DNA of 64,000 nucleotides from Alphaproteobacteria bacterium. GTDB taxonomy: Bacteria > Pseudomonadota > Alphaproteobacteria > UBA2966 > CAIVPW01. The DNA lies in NCBI GenBank assembly GCA_947481575.1, contig CANKGV010000010.1, positions 7,501 through 71,500 of the forward strand. The letters run 5' to 3'. The notes beneath the pieces are model-generated. The model did no database searches. It was given only the letters and a program-made list of their open reading frames with translations, and was not told the origin of the DNA. Of this stretch, positions 17,428-26,146 are shown piece by piece (the first letter of the stretch is position 1; each line of letters opens with the position of its first letter). The position numbers and the translations under genes are program-made.

Positions 17428-18162
17428 TCAGCCGGCCTTCTTGAGTTCAACGACTTGCACGTTGATGAACAGGCACACCGCCATCATCGACAGGAAGAAG
17501 ATGATCGCGGGCAACTGCAAGACGCCCTGCGAGATCGTGTCGAAGTGGGTGAGGAACGACATTGAGGCGATCATGCTGATCAGGTAGTCGGGGGCCCAGC
17601 CTTTGAACACGCCCAACACAAGATCCAGACCGCTCATCAGGAACATGAAGCACGCGGTAGCGCTGATGACGAACGCGATCACTTGGTTCTTGGTGAGCGC
17701 CGACAGGCACGAGGCCAACGCGAGCAGCGCGCCGGCCATCAAGAAGCTCGCGACGTAGCTCGCGAAGATCACACCGTTGTCCGGACTACCGAGGTAGTTG
17801 ACCGAAATCCAGATCGGGAACGTAAGCAGCAACGCGAGGCCGGTGAACAGCCACGCGGCCACGAACTTGCCCACCACCGCCTGGGTCGTAGTGACCGGCA
17901 GCGTCATCAGCAGTTCGATCGTGCCGGACTTGCGCTCTTCCGCCCACAGCCGCATGCCGACCGCCGGGATCAGCACCAGGAACAGCCACGGGTGGAAGCC
18001 GAAGAACGACTCCAGGTCTGCCTGCCGGCGAGTGAAGAAGTTGCCGAGGAAGAACGTCACCGCCCCGGACGCGCCGAGGAAGATGACCAGAAACACGTAC
18101 GCCAGCGGCGTCGCGAAGTACGCACCCAACTCACGCCGGGTGATGATGATCAGCTCTCTCAT
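17428..18162 (-). CDS. GldF-type ABC transporter permease
   Basis: The 244-aa product has six predicted membrane helices, beginning YFATPLAYVFLVIFLGASGAVTFFLG, and the WAEERKSGTIELLMTLPVTTTQAVVGKF segment characteristic of ABC-2 type permeases. It overlaps the ATPase stop by ATGA and precedes the GldG-like gene by two bases, so it is the membrane core of this ABC system. Confidence 0.92.
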   Translation of the reverse strand: MRELIIITRRELGAYFATPLAYVFLVIFLGASGAVTFFLGNFFTRRQADLESFFGFHPWLFLVLIPAVGMRLWAEERKSGTIELLMTLPVTTTQAVVGKFVAAWLFTGLALLLTFPIWISVNYLGSPDNGVIFASYVASFLMAGALLALASCLSALTKNQVIAFVISATACFMFLMSGLDLVLGVFKGWAPDYLISMIASMSFLTHFDTISQGVLQLPAIIFFLSMMAVCLFINVQVVELKKAG

Positions 18163-19121
18163 CGCAGCGCCGAACGCTCCTCGCCTACCGTGATCTGCCG
18201 GAACACCTCGTCAAGCTTCCCGGCTTCGGTGTGAATCTCATCCACCACAACGTTGTTCTGGCGGATCGCCGTCCCCACCGCGTCGGCGATGAAGCGGCCG
18301 TTGCGCGGCACCACGATCATCGAGACGTGACCGGCCGACGTGCCGGTCTGTTCGACGGCGGCGACATCGGGCAGCCCCTTGAGCAGCTTGGTCACCTGGG
18401 CCGCGGTGGCGGAAGTCACGCGCAGGGCGACGCCGTTGTGATGCTTCGACTTCGCGTGGAACTCGATCGGCGAGCCGTCGAACACGACGCGCCCGCGATC
18501 GATAATCACCGCGCGATCGCACACCGCGTCCACTTCTTCCAAGATGTGGGTCGAAATGATGATCGCCTTGTTGACGCCCAGTTCGCGGATCAGTTCGCGC
18601 ACGTGGTGCTTTTGGTTCGGATCAAGGCCATCGGTGGGCTCGTCCAGGATCAGCACGTCGGGGTCGTGCAGGATCGACTGGGCAAACCCGACGCGGCGCT
18701 TGAAGCCCTTCGAAAGCGTTTCCAGGCGCTGGTACAGCACTTCTTCGAGGCCCATGCGCGCCACCGAGTATTCGATGCGCAGCTTCTTCTGGGCGCCGTT
18801 GAGGTTGCGGATGCGGGCGATGAAGTCGAGGAACGCCAGCACCGTCATGTCGCCGTACAGCGGCGCACCTTCGGGCAAGAAGCCGATGCGGCGCTTGGCT
18901 TCGATCGGGTGGGTTTGAATGTCCTGGCCGCATACACGCGCCGTTCCGGCGGTCGGCGGCAGGTAGCCGGTGATGATGCGCATGGTCGTCGACTTGCCGG
19001 CGCCGTTCGGACCCAAGAATCCGAGCACCTCGCCCCGCTTGACCGCGAAGCTGACGTTGTCGACAGCGTGGATGCTGCCGAAGTGCTTCGACAACGATTC
19101 GACTTCGATGAGTTCGTTCAT
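18159..19121 (-). CDS. GldA-type ABC transporter ATP-binding protein
   Basis: The 320-aa product starts at ATG 19121. Walker A is GPNGAGKST (near residue 35-43), the signature region is LSKGFKRRVGFAQSI, Walker B is VLILDEPTDGLDP and the H-loop lies in ISTHILEEV. The LSKGFKQR-type signature and the HNGVALRVTS C-terminal extension match the GldA/CcmA-like group that pairs with ABC-2 permeases. It is the first gene of a six-gene minus-strand operon ending at 10924. Confidence 0.93.
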   Translation of the reverse strand: MNELIEVESLSKHFGSIHAVDNVSFAVKRGEVLGFLGPNGAGKSTTMRIITGYLPPTAGTARVCGQDIQTHPIEAKRRIGFLPEGAPLYGDMTVLAFLDFIARIRNLNGAQKKLRIEYSVARMGLEEVLYQRLETLSKGFKRRVGFAQSILHDPDVLILDEPTDGLDPNQKHHVRELIRELGVNKAIIISTHILEEVDAVCDRAVIIDRGRVVFDGSPIEFHAKSKHHNGVALRVTSATAAQVTKLLKGLPDVAAVEQTGTSAGHVSMIVVPRNGRFIADAVGTAIRQNNVVVDEIHTEAGKLDEVFRQITVGEERSALR

Positions 19122-19557
19122 CGTGTCTCGCTCATATGCCGCGGGGCTGGCTTCAGTCGCACGGAACAGCTCCCACAAGGTTCCGGCCGGGCTCTACCTA
19201 ACGTGAAAGGTGGCCCGATTCAAGGATGTCGGCGTAACAGGCCGATAGCAGAGGCGCTCATACGCGCCGTGGGGCGGGGGTACTCAAGCGGCAGCAGGCC
19301 CCTCCCGCCTGCCGCCGCCCGAGCTCCAGACCGTGGGCCATAACCCGTCGTCAGCGGCCCGTTCCGATCTGGTCAATCGTCGCGTCGAGTGCGTTACAGC
19401 AACCGATGCGCCCGGCATCGTAATCACAAGCCGCGCGACTCGGGAAGATCAGGACTAACCCGTACGACCCGCGCGCGCATCGCTTCCCAGGGGGAACGGC
19501 GCGCCGGGCCGGGTTGCGCGGCCCTTTCACATCTACGTGGGGAATGCGCCGGGCGGG
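19122..19557. other. Intergenic region upstream of the Gld-type operon
   Basis: This 436-base gap must hold the promoter of the minus-strand ABC operon and the 3' end of the lipoprotein gene. The only structure I see is a weak 6-bp hairpin (19506-19511/19519-19524) followed by TTT on the plus strand. No conserved coding frame or confident promoter was found. Confidence 0.4.
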
Positions 19558-19941
19558 CTAGTCCAGCCGGGTCCAGCCGTTTTCGACCAGACACGCATCG
19601 GCCACCACCTTGCGCTGCTCCGTATTCACGTCGACGGTTGCGTAGGTGGGCGGCACATATTGGCCGCCGGTCGTGACGCACCGCGTGGTGTTGCCGGTGG
19701 TCTTGCACTCGGTTACCCGCGGCTCGTAATAGCCCTCGAACATCTGCATGCGATCGTAGTGCGCCGGTACTTTGTCGAGGGCCCACTGGTCGCACAGCGC
19801 GTGGTCCCGGTCGAACAGCGCCTGGTCCCCGCCCGGCTTAGTCCAGCGCTCAACGCACCCTGCCAACAGGGCGGCGGCCAGCAAGCCAGCGATCGCGGAG
19901 CGGAAGGTGGGTGCAAGGGACATGGCCGATACCGGTTTCAT
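19558..19941 (-). CDS. Putative lipoprotein of unknown function
   Basis: The 127-aa product has a signal peptide with lipobox LLAGC (Cys near residue 29), then a small domain with further Cys residues (ALCDQW, ECKTT, RCVTTGG, ADACLVENGW) that could form disulfides. An ATG at 19923 is an alternative start. No known domain recognised. It lies between the tRNA gene and the ABC operon, same strand as both, with no sign of coupling. Confidence 0.6.
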   Translation of the reverse strand: MKPVSAMSLAPTFRSAIAGLLAAALLAGCVERWTKPGGDQALFDRDHALCDQWALDKVPAHYDRMQMFEGYYEPRVTECKTTGNTTRCVTTGGQYVPPTYATVDVNTEQRKVVADACLVENGWTRLD

Positions 19942-20002
19942 GATAGCGCCCGGCGCGCTTCACGAAAATCGTCGGCTGCTCGTGAGGCGGCAAAAGGGAC
20001 GA

Positions 20003-20077
20003 TGGTAGCGGGGGAGGGATTTGAACCCCCGACCAAAGGATTATGATTCCTCTGCTCTACCCCTGAGCTACCCCGCC
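20003..20077 (-). tRNA. tRNA-Met (anticodon CAT), elongator type
   Basis: On the minus strand a 75-base cloverleaf forms: acceptor GGCGGGG paired with CCCCGCT, a D arm around GCTCAGGGGTAGAGC, anticodon stem GAGGA/TCCTT with loop ATCATAA (anticodon CAT at 20043-20045), T arm GGGGG-TTCAAAT-CCCTC, discriminator A and encoded CCA. The G1-U72 wobble and AATCATAATCC arm resemble alphaproteobacterial elongator tRNA-Met. A tRNA-Ile2 with CAT is a less likely alternative. Confidence 0.93.
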
Positions 20078-20107
20078 AAACGGCGACCCGCCCATCGTCC
20101 GGGGCGG

Positions 20108-20137
20108 ATATAAGGGTCCGGCCAATTCCTAAGTCAA
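20108..20137 (-). promoter_or_regulatory. Sigma-70-type promoter for tRNA-Met
   Basis: On the minus strand TTGACT (20137-20132) and TTATAT (20113-20108) are separated by 18 bases. The predicted start is about 24 bases before the mature tRNA 5' end. It lies between the mnmA stop and the tRNA. Confidence 0.75.
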
Positions 20138-20157
20138 GAACGGCCGTCGATTTGGCG

Positions 20158-21285
20158 CTAGGCGAATGCCGGAATCGGCGTGGCGATCGCGCTGCCAACC
20201 GCCTCGGGCCGGGCAATCCAGCCCCCGCCCAGGACACGGCTGCCCTGGTAGACGACGCACGCCTGACCCGGCGCCACGCCCTCCTCGCTCAACGCCAACT
20301 CGACCCGCGCGCCATCGCCATCGGCGAACACCGTGGCGGGCACCGGCATCCGGGTGGAGCGCACCCGCACCTCGGCGCGCACGCCTTCTGAAGGAATGTT
20401 CGGGCCGAGCCAGTTGAGTTCGCGGACGGCAAACGCCCGTACCGCAAGCGCCGAACGCGGCCCCACCACGACGCGATTGGCCGCCGCATCCAAGCGCACG
20501 ACAAACAGCGGATCGCCGCCGCCCAATCCCAACCCGCGGCGCTGGCCGACGGTGAAATGGGTAATGCCCTCGTGACGGCCCAGCACGCGGCCGTCCACGT
20601 GCACGATATCGCCGCCATGCTCCAGACCGGGCCGCAGCTTGGCGATGGTGGTGGCGTAGTCGCCGCTCGGCACGAAGCAGATGTCTTGGCTGTCGGGCTT
20701 GGCGGCCACAGGCAGGCCGAGCCGCTCCGCCAGCGCACGCGTTTCGGCCTTGGGCATACCGCCCACCGGAAACCGCAAGCGCGCGAGTTGCTCGGGCGTG
20801 GTGGCAAACAGAAAATAGCTTTGATCGCGCGCCGGATCGGCGCCGCGGTGCAATTCGGGGCCCGCTGCCCCTTCGATGCGCTGTACGTAGTGGCCGGTGG
20901 CCAAGAAGTCGGCGCCCAAGCCGCGGGCGGCATCGAGCAAATCGAGGAACTTGATGCGCTGGTTGCAGCGCACGCACGGCACCGGCGTCTCGCCGGCCAA
21001 GTACGTATCGGCGAAGTCGTCGATGACCGCGGCGCGGAACCGCGCCTCGTAATCGAGCACATAGTGCGGAATGCCCAGGGTTTGGGCCACCCGGCGCGCA
21101 TCGGCGATATCCCGCCCGGCACAGCAGGTGCCGGACCGCCCAACGGCAGCGCCGTGATCGTAGAGCTGCAGCGTGACGCCGATGACCTCGTAGCCCTGCT
21201 CGACCAGCAAGGCTGCGGCCACGGCGGAGTCGACACCGCCGGACATCGCGGCCACGGCCCGGGGACGGGGAGAACGCGCGTTCAT
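20158..21285 (-). CDS. mnmA: tRNA-specific 2-thiouridylase MnmA
   Basis: This enzyme thiolates U34 of tRNA-Lys, -Glu and -Gln using ATP. The PP-loop is [14 protein letters not shown] near the N-terminus; [10 protein letters not shown] contains one catalytic Cys; [16 protein letters not shown] (second Cys region) and the C-terminal barrel ([35 protein letters not shown]) follow in normal order. ATG 21285 gives 375 aa; an in-frame TTG at 21303 is less likely. It sits directly upstream of the tRNA-Met gene on the same strand. Confidence 0.96.
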   Translation of the reverse strand: MNARSPRPRAVAAMSGGVDSAVAAALLVEQGYEVIGVTLQLYDHGAAVGRSGTCCAGRDIADARRVAQTLGIPHYVLDYEARFRAAVIDDFADTYLAGETPVPCVRCNQRIKFLDLLDAARGLGADFLATGHYVQRIEGAAGPELHRGADPARDQSYFLFATTPEQLARLRFPVGGMPKAETRALAERLGLPVAAKPDSQDICFVPSGDYATTIAKLRPGLEHGGDIVHVDGRVLGRHEGITHFTVGQRRGLGLGGGDPLFVVRLDAAANRVVVGPRSALAVRAFAVRELNWLGPNIPSEGVRAEVRVRSTRMPVPATVFADGDGARVELALSEEGVAPGQACVVYQGSRVLGGGWIARPEAVGSAIATPIPAFA

Positions 21286-21316
21286 CGCGGGAATATAGCC
21301 CAACCGGCGCCGTGGG

Positions 21317-22054
21317 CTAGGCGTTCACCGGCGGCCGCAGCAGGCACAGCACGCCCGACCAGATCAACCAAACAGTGAGGACCAAAAACCCGACCAGCGC
21401 GGCCAAGCCGAATAGGCCAGGGTCGAACGGAATGACGGTCGCCAAACCTTCGACCAACCCCAGCAACAACACAACCCCGCCGACCAATCCGACGATGGGG
21501 AGCGCGCGCCCGAACCGCGGGTGCCCGTACTGGGCCATGGCGGCACCGATCAGCCAGAAGGCCGTGAGGGACTGCCCGATCGCCTCGCCGATCCCAACGC
21601 CGGCGAATTGGTGCAGCGTGGTGAACGTCGACTCAATCGCCGCGCGACCCGGTGAATTGGCCCCGCTGGCAGTCCAACTCGCCGCCAGGCCGGGTACGGC
21701 GTAGACCCAGCGCGAAAGTCCAATGGCTTGCGTCACCGCGGCCGCAATGCCCAGCGCCGCAACGGCTGAGGCGCCGTGGCCACTCCGGCGCGTGACCGCT
21801 GCCACACCGAGGGCAACCGGCGCGAACAGCAGCGCGGCCAGCGCAAACGCGCCCCAGGTCAGGATCAGCGGCGTGCCGCCGGCGGCGAACGCCGAAAGAA
21901 TCTCGCCTGGTGGACGCCGCAGGATGTCGGGGTATTCGAAGGTCGAGGCAAGCATGGAGTACGGAACGTTGAAGGCGATGGCGAAAGCGATCAGTGCCAT
22001 CCCGATCCGCGCAGTCGTCCGCGACTCGTTCGTATCCAACTCGCAAAACTCCAT
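21317..22054 (-). CDS. DUF4386-like membrane protein
   Basis: The 245-aa product (ATG 22054 chosen; ATG 22123 possible) has six predicted membrane helices. The [21 protein letters not shown] segment followed by [33 protein letters not shown] resembles DUF4386 proteins. No catalytic residues are evident and the function is unknown. It ends 31 bases before mnmA and could be co-transcribed with it. Confidence 0.65.
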   Translation of the reverse strand: MEFCELDTNESRTTARIGMALIAFAIAFNVPYSMLASTFEYPDILRRPPGEILSAFAAGGTPLILTWGAFALAALLFAPVALGVAAVTRRSGHGASAVAALGIAAAVTQAIGLSRWVYAVPGLAASWTASGANSPGRAAIESTFTTLHQFAGVGIGEAIGQSLTAFWLIGAAMAQYGHPRFGRALPIVGLVGGVVLLLGLVEGLATVIPFDPGLFGLAALVGFLVLTVWLIWSGVLCLLRPPVNA

Positions 22055-22308
22055 TGCCGAGCCCGCGATTGCGGGCAGCCCGCCGCTCCCGATTGAGGCG
22101 GCGTAAGAAGGCAACGCTACCATCGGATTCCGGCGGTAACCATCGCGGCCGCACGGAACCGTGACACCGCAGCGCCACAAACCGGTGCGGTGCCCCTTGC
22201 CCGCCGTGACCGGTCCCGGCTACGGATTCATGAGCTGGGTTTTCCAAGGCCCCAGCACCGGCAAGATGTGGCCCCGGACCCCGGTCCGGCGCCCGGAAAG
22301 GCGGCACA

Positions 22309-23658
22309 GTGCGCTATTCTCTCCGCAGTTGGTTCGGCGCGATCGGCGTGGCTGCGTTGCTCGGAGGATCCGGCGCGGCAAGCGCCGCCGGCCTCCCCAT
22401 CGACGAGCAGCGCGGCGGTATCCCAACCCTTGCCCCGGTACTCCGCGAAATCACCGGCGGCGTTGTCTCGATCACCGCATCCGGTGCGCCCAACCAGACC
22501 GATAACCGGTTCTTTGGGCCCGGCCAGCAGCGCCAGGGGCAAGCAACCGGTTCCGGCGTGATTGTCGATGCCGCGAACGGTTACATCCTGACCAACCATC
22601 ATGTCATCGCCAATGCCACGCGCTTGTCGGTTCGCCTGAAGGACGGGCGGCAGATCGACGCAAAGCTGATCGGTTCCGATTCGGCGACCGATATCGCGGT
22701 GCTGCAGATCAAGGCCGACGCGCTGACGGCAGTCCCCATCGGCGATTCCAAGAGCTTGGAGGTTGGCGACTTTGTCGTCGCCATCGGCAATCCGTTCGGC
22801 GTGGGCCAGAGCGCGAGCCTGGGCATTGTCAGCGCGGTCGGCCGCGGCAACCTGAACATCGAGAACATCGAAGACTTCATCCAGACCGACGCGGCGATCA
22901 ACCCGGGGAATTCGGGCGGGGCGCTGGTGGATATGCGCGGGCAGGTGGTCGGCATCAGCACCGCGATCATCGCCCCCGGCGGCGCCACCGGCGGCAACGT
23001 CGGCATCGCCTTTGCGGTGCCGATGAGCATCGCCACGGCGGTGATGAAGCAGATCGTCGAACACGGCGATATCCAGCGCGGGCGCCTCGGCGTCGCCATG
23101 GCGGACGTGACACCACAGGTCGCCAAAGCGATCGGGCGCGAACTGGCGGGCGGCGTGGTGATTACCCGGGTTGAGGCTGCCTCGGCCGCGGCGCTGGCAG
23201 GACTTTCCCCCGGCGACGTAATCCTGAAGCTCAACGGCGACGACGTCCGCGACATCCGCGACCTGAACAACAAGGTCGCCCTGAAACGCGTTGGCGAGAC
23301 CGTCACCCTGTCGGCACTGCACGATCAGAAGCCCACCGAATTCCAGGTGGTCCTGGCGGTCACTCCCCCAACGGCTCCGGCGCGGGGGGCCGTGCCGGCG
23401 CTGGCCGGATCGGTGCTAGCGGATGTGGACCCGGCGCGGCCAATCCAGGGCGCGACCAAGGGCGTGGTGGTGCGGTCGGTCGACTCCAACAGCACCGCAT
23501 TCCGCAACGGGTTCCGCGAAGGCGACTTGATCCAGGCGGTCAACAACCTGCGGGTCGAGACGCTGGCGGACTTTGAATCGGTGGCGAAGTCGGCGGACGG
23601 CACCTTGGCGGTGGCCGTGGTGCGTGACGGGCAAACGCAGCTGTTGCTGATCCGCTAG
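22309..23658 (+). CDS. DegP/HtrA-type periplasmic serine protease
   Basis: The 449-aa product starts at GTG 22309 with GGAAAGG 8 bases upstream. A signal peptide covers about residues 1-26. The trypsin-like domain has catalytic His98 (TNHHVI), Asp128 (ATDIAVL) and Ser202 (NPGNSGGAL). Two PDZ domains follow: LGVAMADVTPQVAKAIG...VEAASAAALAGLSPGDVI and GVVVRSVDSNSTAFRNGFREGDLI. It is a complete envelope protein-quality-control protease, monocistronic, with a strong hairpin terminator after it. Confidence 0.95.
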   Translation: MRYSLRSWFGAIGVAALLGGSGAASAAGLPIDEQRGGIPTLAPVLREITGGVVSITASGAPNQTDNRFFGPGQQRQGQATGSGVIVDAANGYILTNHHVIANATRLSVRLKDGRQIDAKLIGSDSATDIAVLQIKADALTAVPIGDSKSLEVGDFVVAIGNPFGVGQSASLGIVSAVGRGNLNIENIEDFIQTDAAINPGNSGGALVDMRGQVVGISTAIIAPGGATGGNVGIAFAVPMSIATAVMKQIVEHGDIQRGRLGVAMADVTPQVAKAIGRELAGGVVITRVEAASAAALAGLSPGDVILKLNGDDVRDIRDLNNKVALKRVGETVTLSALHDQKPTEFQVVLAVTPPTAPARGAVPALAGSVLADVDPARPIQGATKGVVVRSVDSNSTAFRNGFREGDLIQAVNNLRVETLADFESVAKSADGTLAVAVVRDGQTQLLLIR

Positions 23659-23670
23659 CCCACGCTAGCG

Positions 23671-23703
23671 AAGGCCCTCCCCTCTGGAGAGAGGGAGGGC
23701 CTT
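23671..23703. terminator. Bidirectional hairpin terminator after degP-like gene
   Basis: An 11-bp perfect stem (23671-23681/23693-23703), extendable inwards with one bulge, lies 13 bases after the protease stop and 68 bases beyond the stop of the converging small gene. It is followed by only a short T-containing run. Confidence 0.7.
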
Positions 23704-23770
23704 GCCCGGAGCCGCGGACGGGAGGGGTCCCGGCGTCCGGCCACCGTAACTCGGGGGTACAGCGGAGCGA

Positions 23771-24010
23771 CTAGCGTCCGGTGACGGTCAGGCTCGTTTG
23801 GGGCGTGACGCGGCGCAGGACAAACCCATCCTTGGCGCTGGGATCGGCGGCAACCTGGACCCGGGGCGCCTTGCCCACCGGCGCCAGCCGCGATTGGGCG
23901 GCCGCGGACCGGGCGGCAACGTCTACCGGCGGCAACAGCAGCAGTGCCGCAGTCCCGGCGATGGCGAGCGCGGTTCCGGCGGCGGCGGCGCGTAACGACA
24001 GAAAGCGCAT
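23771..24010 (-). CDS. Small exported protein of unknown function
   Basis: The 79-aa product has a strong Shine-Dalgarno sequence (GGAGG, 7 bases before ATG 24010). Residues 1-34 look like a signal sequence (AAAAGTALAIAGTAALLLLPPV). The mature part is short and basic with VAADPSAKDGFVLRRVTPQTSLTV. No known family recognised. It sits alone between the convergent protease gene and the epimerase gene. Confidence 0.6.
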   Translation of the reverse strand: MRFLSLRAAAAGTALAIAGTAALLLLPPVDVAARSAAAQSRLAPVGKAPRVQVAADPSAKDGFVLRRVTPQTSLTVTGR

Positions 24011-24124
24011 GGGTCGATCCTCCGGTGGTTGGTCCCGGGGTTGTAGCGGCCCAATCTTCCAATCCGGTGTCGGGCGTGTTGCGGACTAGTGAATTCCGCG
24101 CGCGGCGGCTGCGGCGCTTCGCCG

Positions 24125-25126
24125 CTAGCGGTTGCCGAGGTACTTGAACCAGTCGGCGGTGGCATCCTTGATCTTGTCGGGCGTCCACACCGGCGCGTCG
24201 CGCCAGTAGTCGATGTGTGCAAGCATCTGCTTGACCCCATCTTCGATCGACACCTTGGGCTGCCAGCCCAACGCGGAGCGGATGCGGGTCATATCGGCGA
24301 ACGTGCAGTCGGGTTCGCCGGGCCGCTTGGGCAGGTGAACGGTTTCTTTGGCGCCGAGCAACTCGACCAGGCGATTGACGCTGACCGGCTTGCCCGACCC
24401 GACATTCAACACCGTGTTGCTCAGCGTGCTGGCGGCCGCGGTTGCCAGTGCGTCGACCACGTCGGACACATAGGTGAAGTCGCGGGTCTGGTTGCCGTCG
24501 CCGACAATGGTCAGCGGCTTACCGGCCAGGATCTGCGCGAGGAACACACCGAACACGGCGCCATAGGTTCCGGACGTGCGCGCGCGCGGCCCGTACACGT
24601 TGAAGAACCGCAGGCTCACCACGGGCAACTGGTACACGCGGCCCCAGTGCAGGACGAGTTCCTCGCCCATCCACTTGGTCAGCGCATAGGGGAACTGCGG
24701 GCGGATCTCCGCAGTCTCCGGGGTCGGGTAGGCGTCGGGAATGCCGTAGCAGGTCGACGACGCGACATAGACCACGCGCTGCAGCCCGTGCCGGCGCGCC
24801 GCCTGGAGCACATTGAACGTGCCGTCGACGTTGGTGGTGAAGTAGTCGTCCGGCTCGACGATCGACGGGACGATATCGGCACGGGCGGCCAGATGAAACA
24901 CCCGCTCGGCGCCCGCCAGCGCGGCATCCACCGCGGCGCGGTCGCGCACATCGCCGGTGGCGACCGTGAGTTTGGCGTTGTCTTTTTGGTGGACCAGATT
25001 GCGCGGATTGCCGACCGTGAAGTTGTCGAGCACGCGCACGGTGCGGCCATCGGCCAGCAGCCGGTCTACAAGGTGGCTGCCGATAAAGCCGCCGCCGCCG
25101 GTTACGACGTCCGTTCCTGCCGCCAT
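24125..25126 (-). CDS. NAD-dependent sugar-nucleotide epimerase/dehydratase
   Basis: The 333-aa extended SDR enzyme has the N-terminal NAD motif TGGGGFIGSHLVDRLL, GDVRDRAAVDAAL, FHLAA, catalytic Ser-Ser-Thr in VASSTCYG and the YxxxK pair in PYALTKWMGE, followed by RFFNVYGPRA and GDGNQTRDFTYVSDVVDA. It acts on a nucleotide sugar, most like UDP-glucose 4-epimerases, but specificity cannot be fixed by eye. It begins 38 bases after flgL on the same strand and may be co-transcribed with it. Confidence 0.93.
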   Translation of the reverse strand: MAAGTDVVTGGGGFIGSHLVDRLLADGRTVRVLDNFTVGNPRNLVHQKDNAKLTVATGDVRDRAAVDAALAGAERVFHLAARADIVPSIVEPDDYFTTNVDGTFNVLQAARRHGLQRVVYVASSTCYGIPDAYPTPETAEIRPQFPYALTKWMGEELVLHWGRVYQLPVVSLRFFNVYGPRARTSGTYGAVFGVFLAQILAGKPLTIVGDGNQTRDFTYVSDVVDALATAAASTLSNTVLNVGSGKPVSVNRLVELLGAKETVHLPKRPGEPDCTFADMTRIRSALGWQPKVSIEDGVKQMLAHIDYWRDAPVWTPDKIKDATADWFKYLGNR

Positions 25127-25164
25127 GCGTCACCCTCCGTTGGTACGGGGGTGAATCATAGTTC

Positions 25165-26130
25165 CTAGATGTAGTCCAGCAGCGAGGTTTTCGAGAGTTG
25201 GCCGACGGTACGGAACGATGCCTCCAGCGCCAACTGGTCCTGCTGCAGGTTCGACACCGCCACGCCCATGTCGGCGTCTTGCAGGTCGGCGATGAACTTG
25301 GTCACGAAGGTGACGTCGTTGCCGAGCCGCGCCTGGATATCTTCCAGGGTGCGCTGATGCACGCCGTTGGTGGCTTGGGCGTCGTTCACGTCCTCGATCG
25401 CCGCGTTGAGGCGGCCCAACTCGGCCGTCAGGAAGTTGCGCTGGTCGTCGGTCATCGGCTGCCCGATCGGCCCCGAGGTGGCGAAGCCGAAGTTCTGGGT
25501 GCCGTCGTCGAACCGCATCAGGCGCCGCAGCGTTTCCATGAACTCATCGCCGACGTCGCTGGCCAGCACGCCGAAGTTCAGCGTAAGCGCCTGGTCGATA
25601 CGCGCCGATTGGGTCAGATCGTTGTTCTGGAACAGATCCGTGGGCGTGGTGGTCAGGTCGTTGGTCAGCGCGGCCAGGCCGGCCGGCGTTTGGGCGCCGG
25701 CCACCAGCGGCGACACGTCGGTGCGGCTGCCCGAGAAGATGTAGCGGCCGTTATCGCGCGTGTTCAGGATGCTCGCGGCGGACTGAAAGTAGTCGTCGAT
25801 CTTTTGCCGCAACGCGACGCCGGTGTTGCCGTTGATGGCCGAAAGCACGTCGTCGCGGATCCCCTGGGCCAAGTCGCGCATCGAGCCCAAGTTGGCGTCG
25901 TACAGCTCAAGGCGGCGCGCCACTTCGGTGTTGTCGTGCTGGAAGGTCTCGGCGTTGGCCTTCAGCGTCTTGGCGCCGGACAGCGTGGTCACGTCGATGG
26001 CCATGCCTTTGTAGTCTTTGGACTTGTAGCCGCTGGTGATCTGCCGCTGCGATTCGAAGACCTTGTCCTCGTTGCGGAGAACGTCGCGCAGCAACATCTG
26101 CGATTGTCCGAGCGTGGCGATTCGGGTCAT
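25165..26130 (-). CDS. flgL: Flagellar hook-filament junction protein FlgL
   Basis: The 321-aa flagellin-related protein has a conserved N-terminal helix (ATLGQSQMLLRDVLRNEDKVFESQRQITSGYKSKDY) and a C-terminal helix (SNLQQDQLALEASFRTVGQLSKTSLLDYI). The middle contains the FlgL-like DNGRYIFSGSRTDVSPL. It is shorter than flagellins with a large D3 domain. AGAGG precedes ATG 26130 well, and flgK ends 16 bases upstream, so it is the second junction-protein gene of the operon. Confidence 0.9.
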   Translation of the reverse strand: MTRIATLGQSQMLLRDVLRNEDKVFESQRQITSGYKSKDYKGMAIDVTTLSGAKTLKANAETFQHDNTEVARRLELYDANLGSMRDLAQGIRDDVLSAINGNTGVALRQKIDDYFQSAASILNTRDNGRYIFSGSRTDVSPLVAGAQTPAGLAALTNDLTTTPTDLFQNNDLTQSARIDQALTLNFGVLASDVGDEFMETLRRLMRFDDGTQNFGFATSGPIGQPMTDDQRNFLTAELGRLNAAIEDVNDAQATNGVHQRTLEDIQARLGNDVTFVTKFIADLQDADMGVAVSNLQQDQLALEASFRTVGQLSKTSLLDYI

Positions 26131-26146
26131 AGCCTAAACCTCTGCG

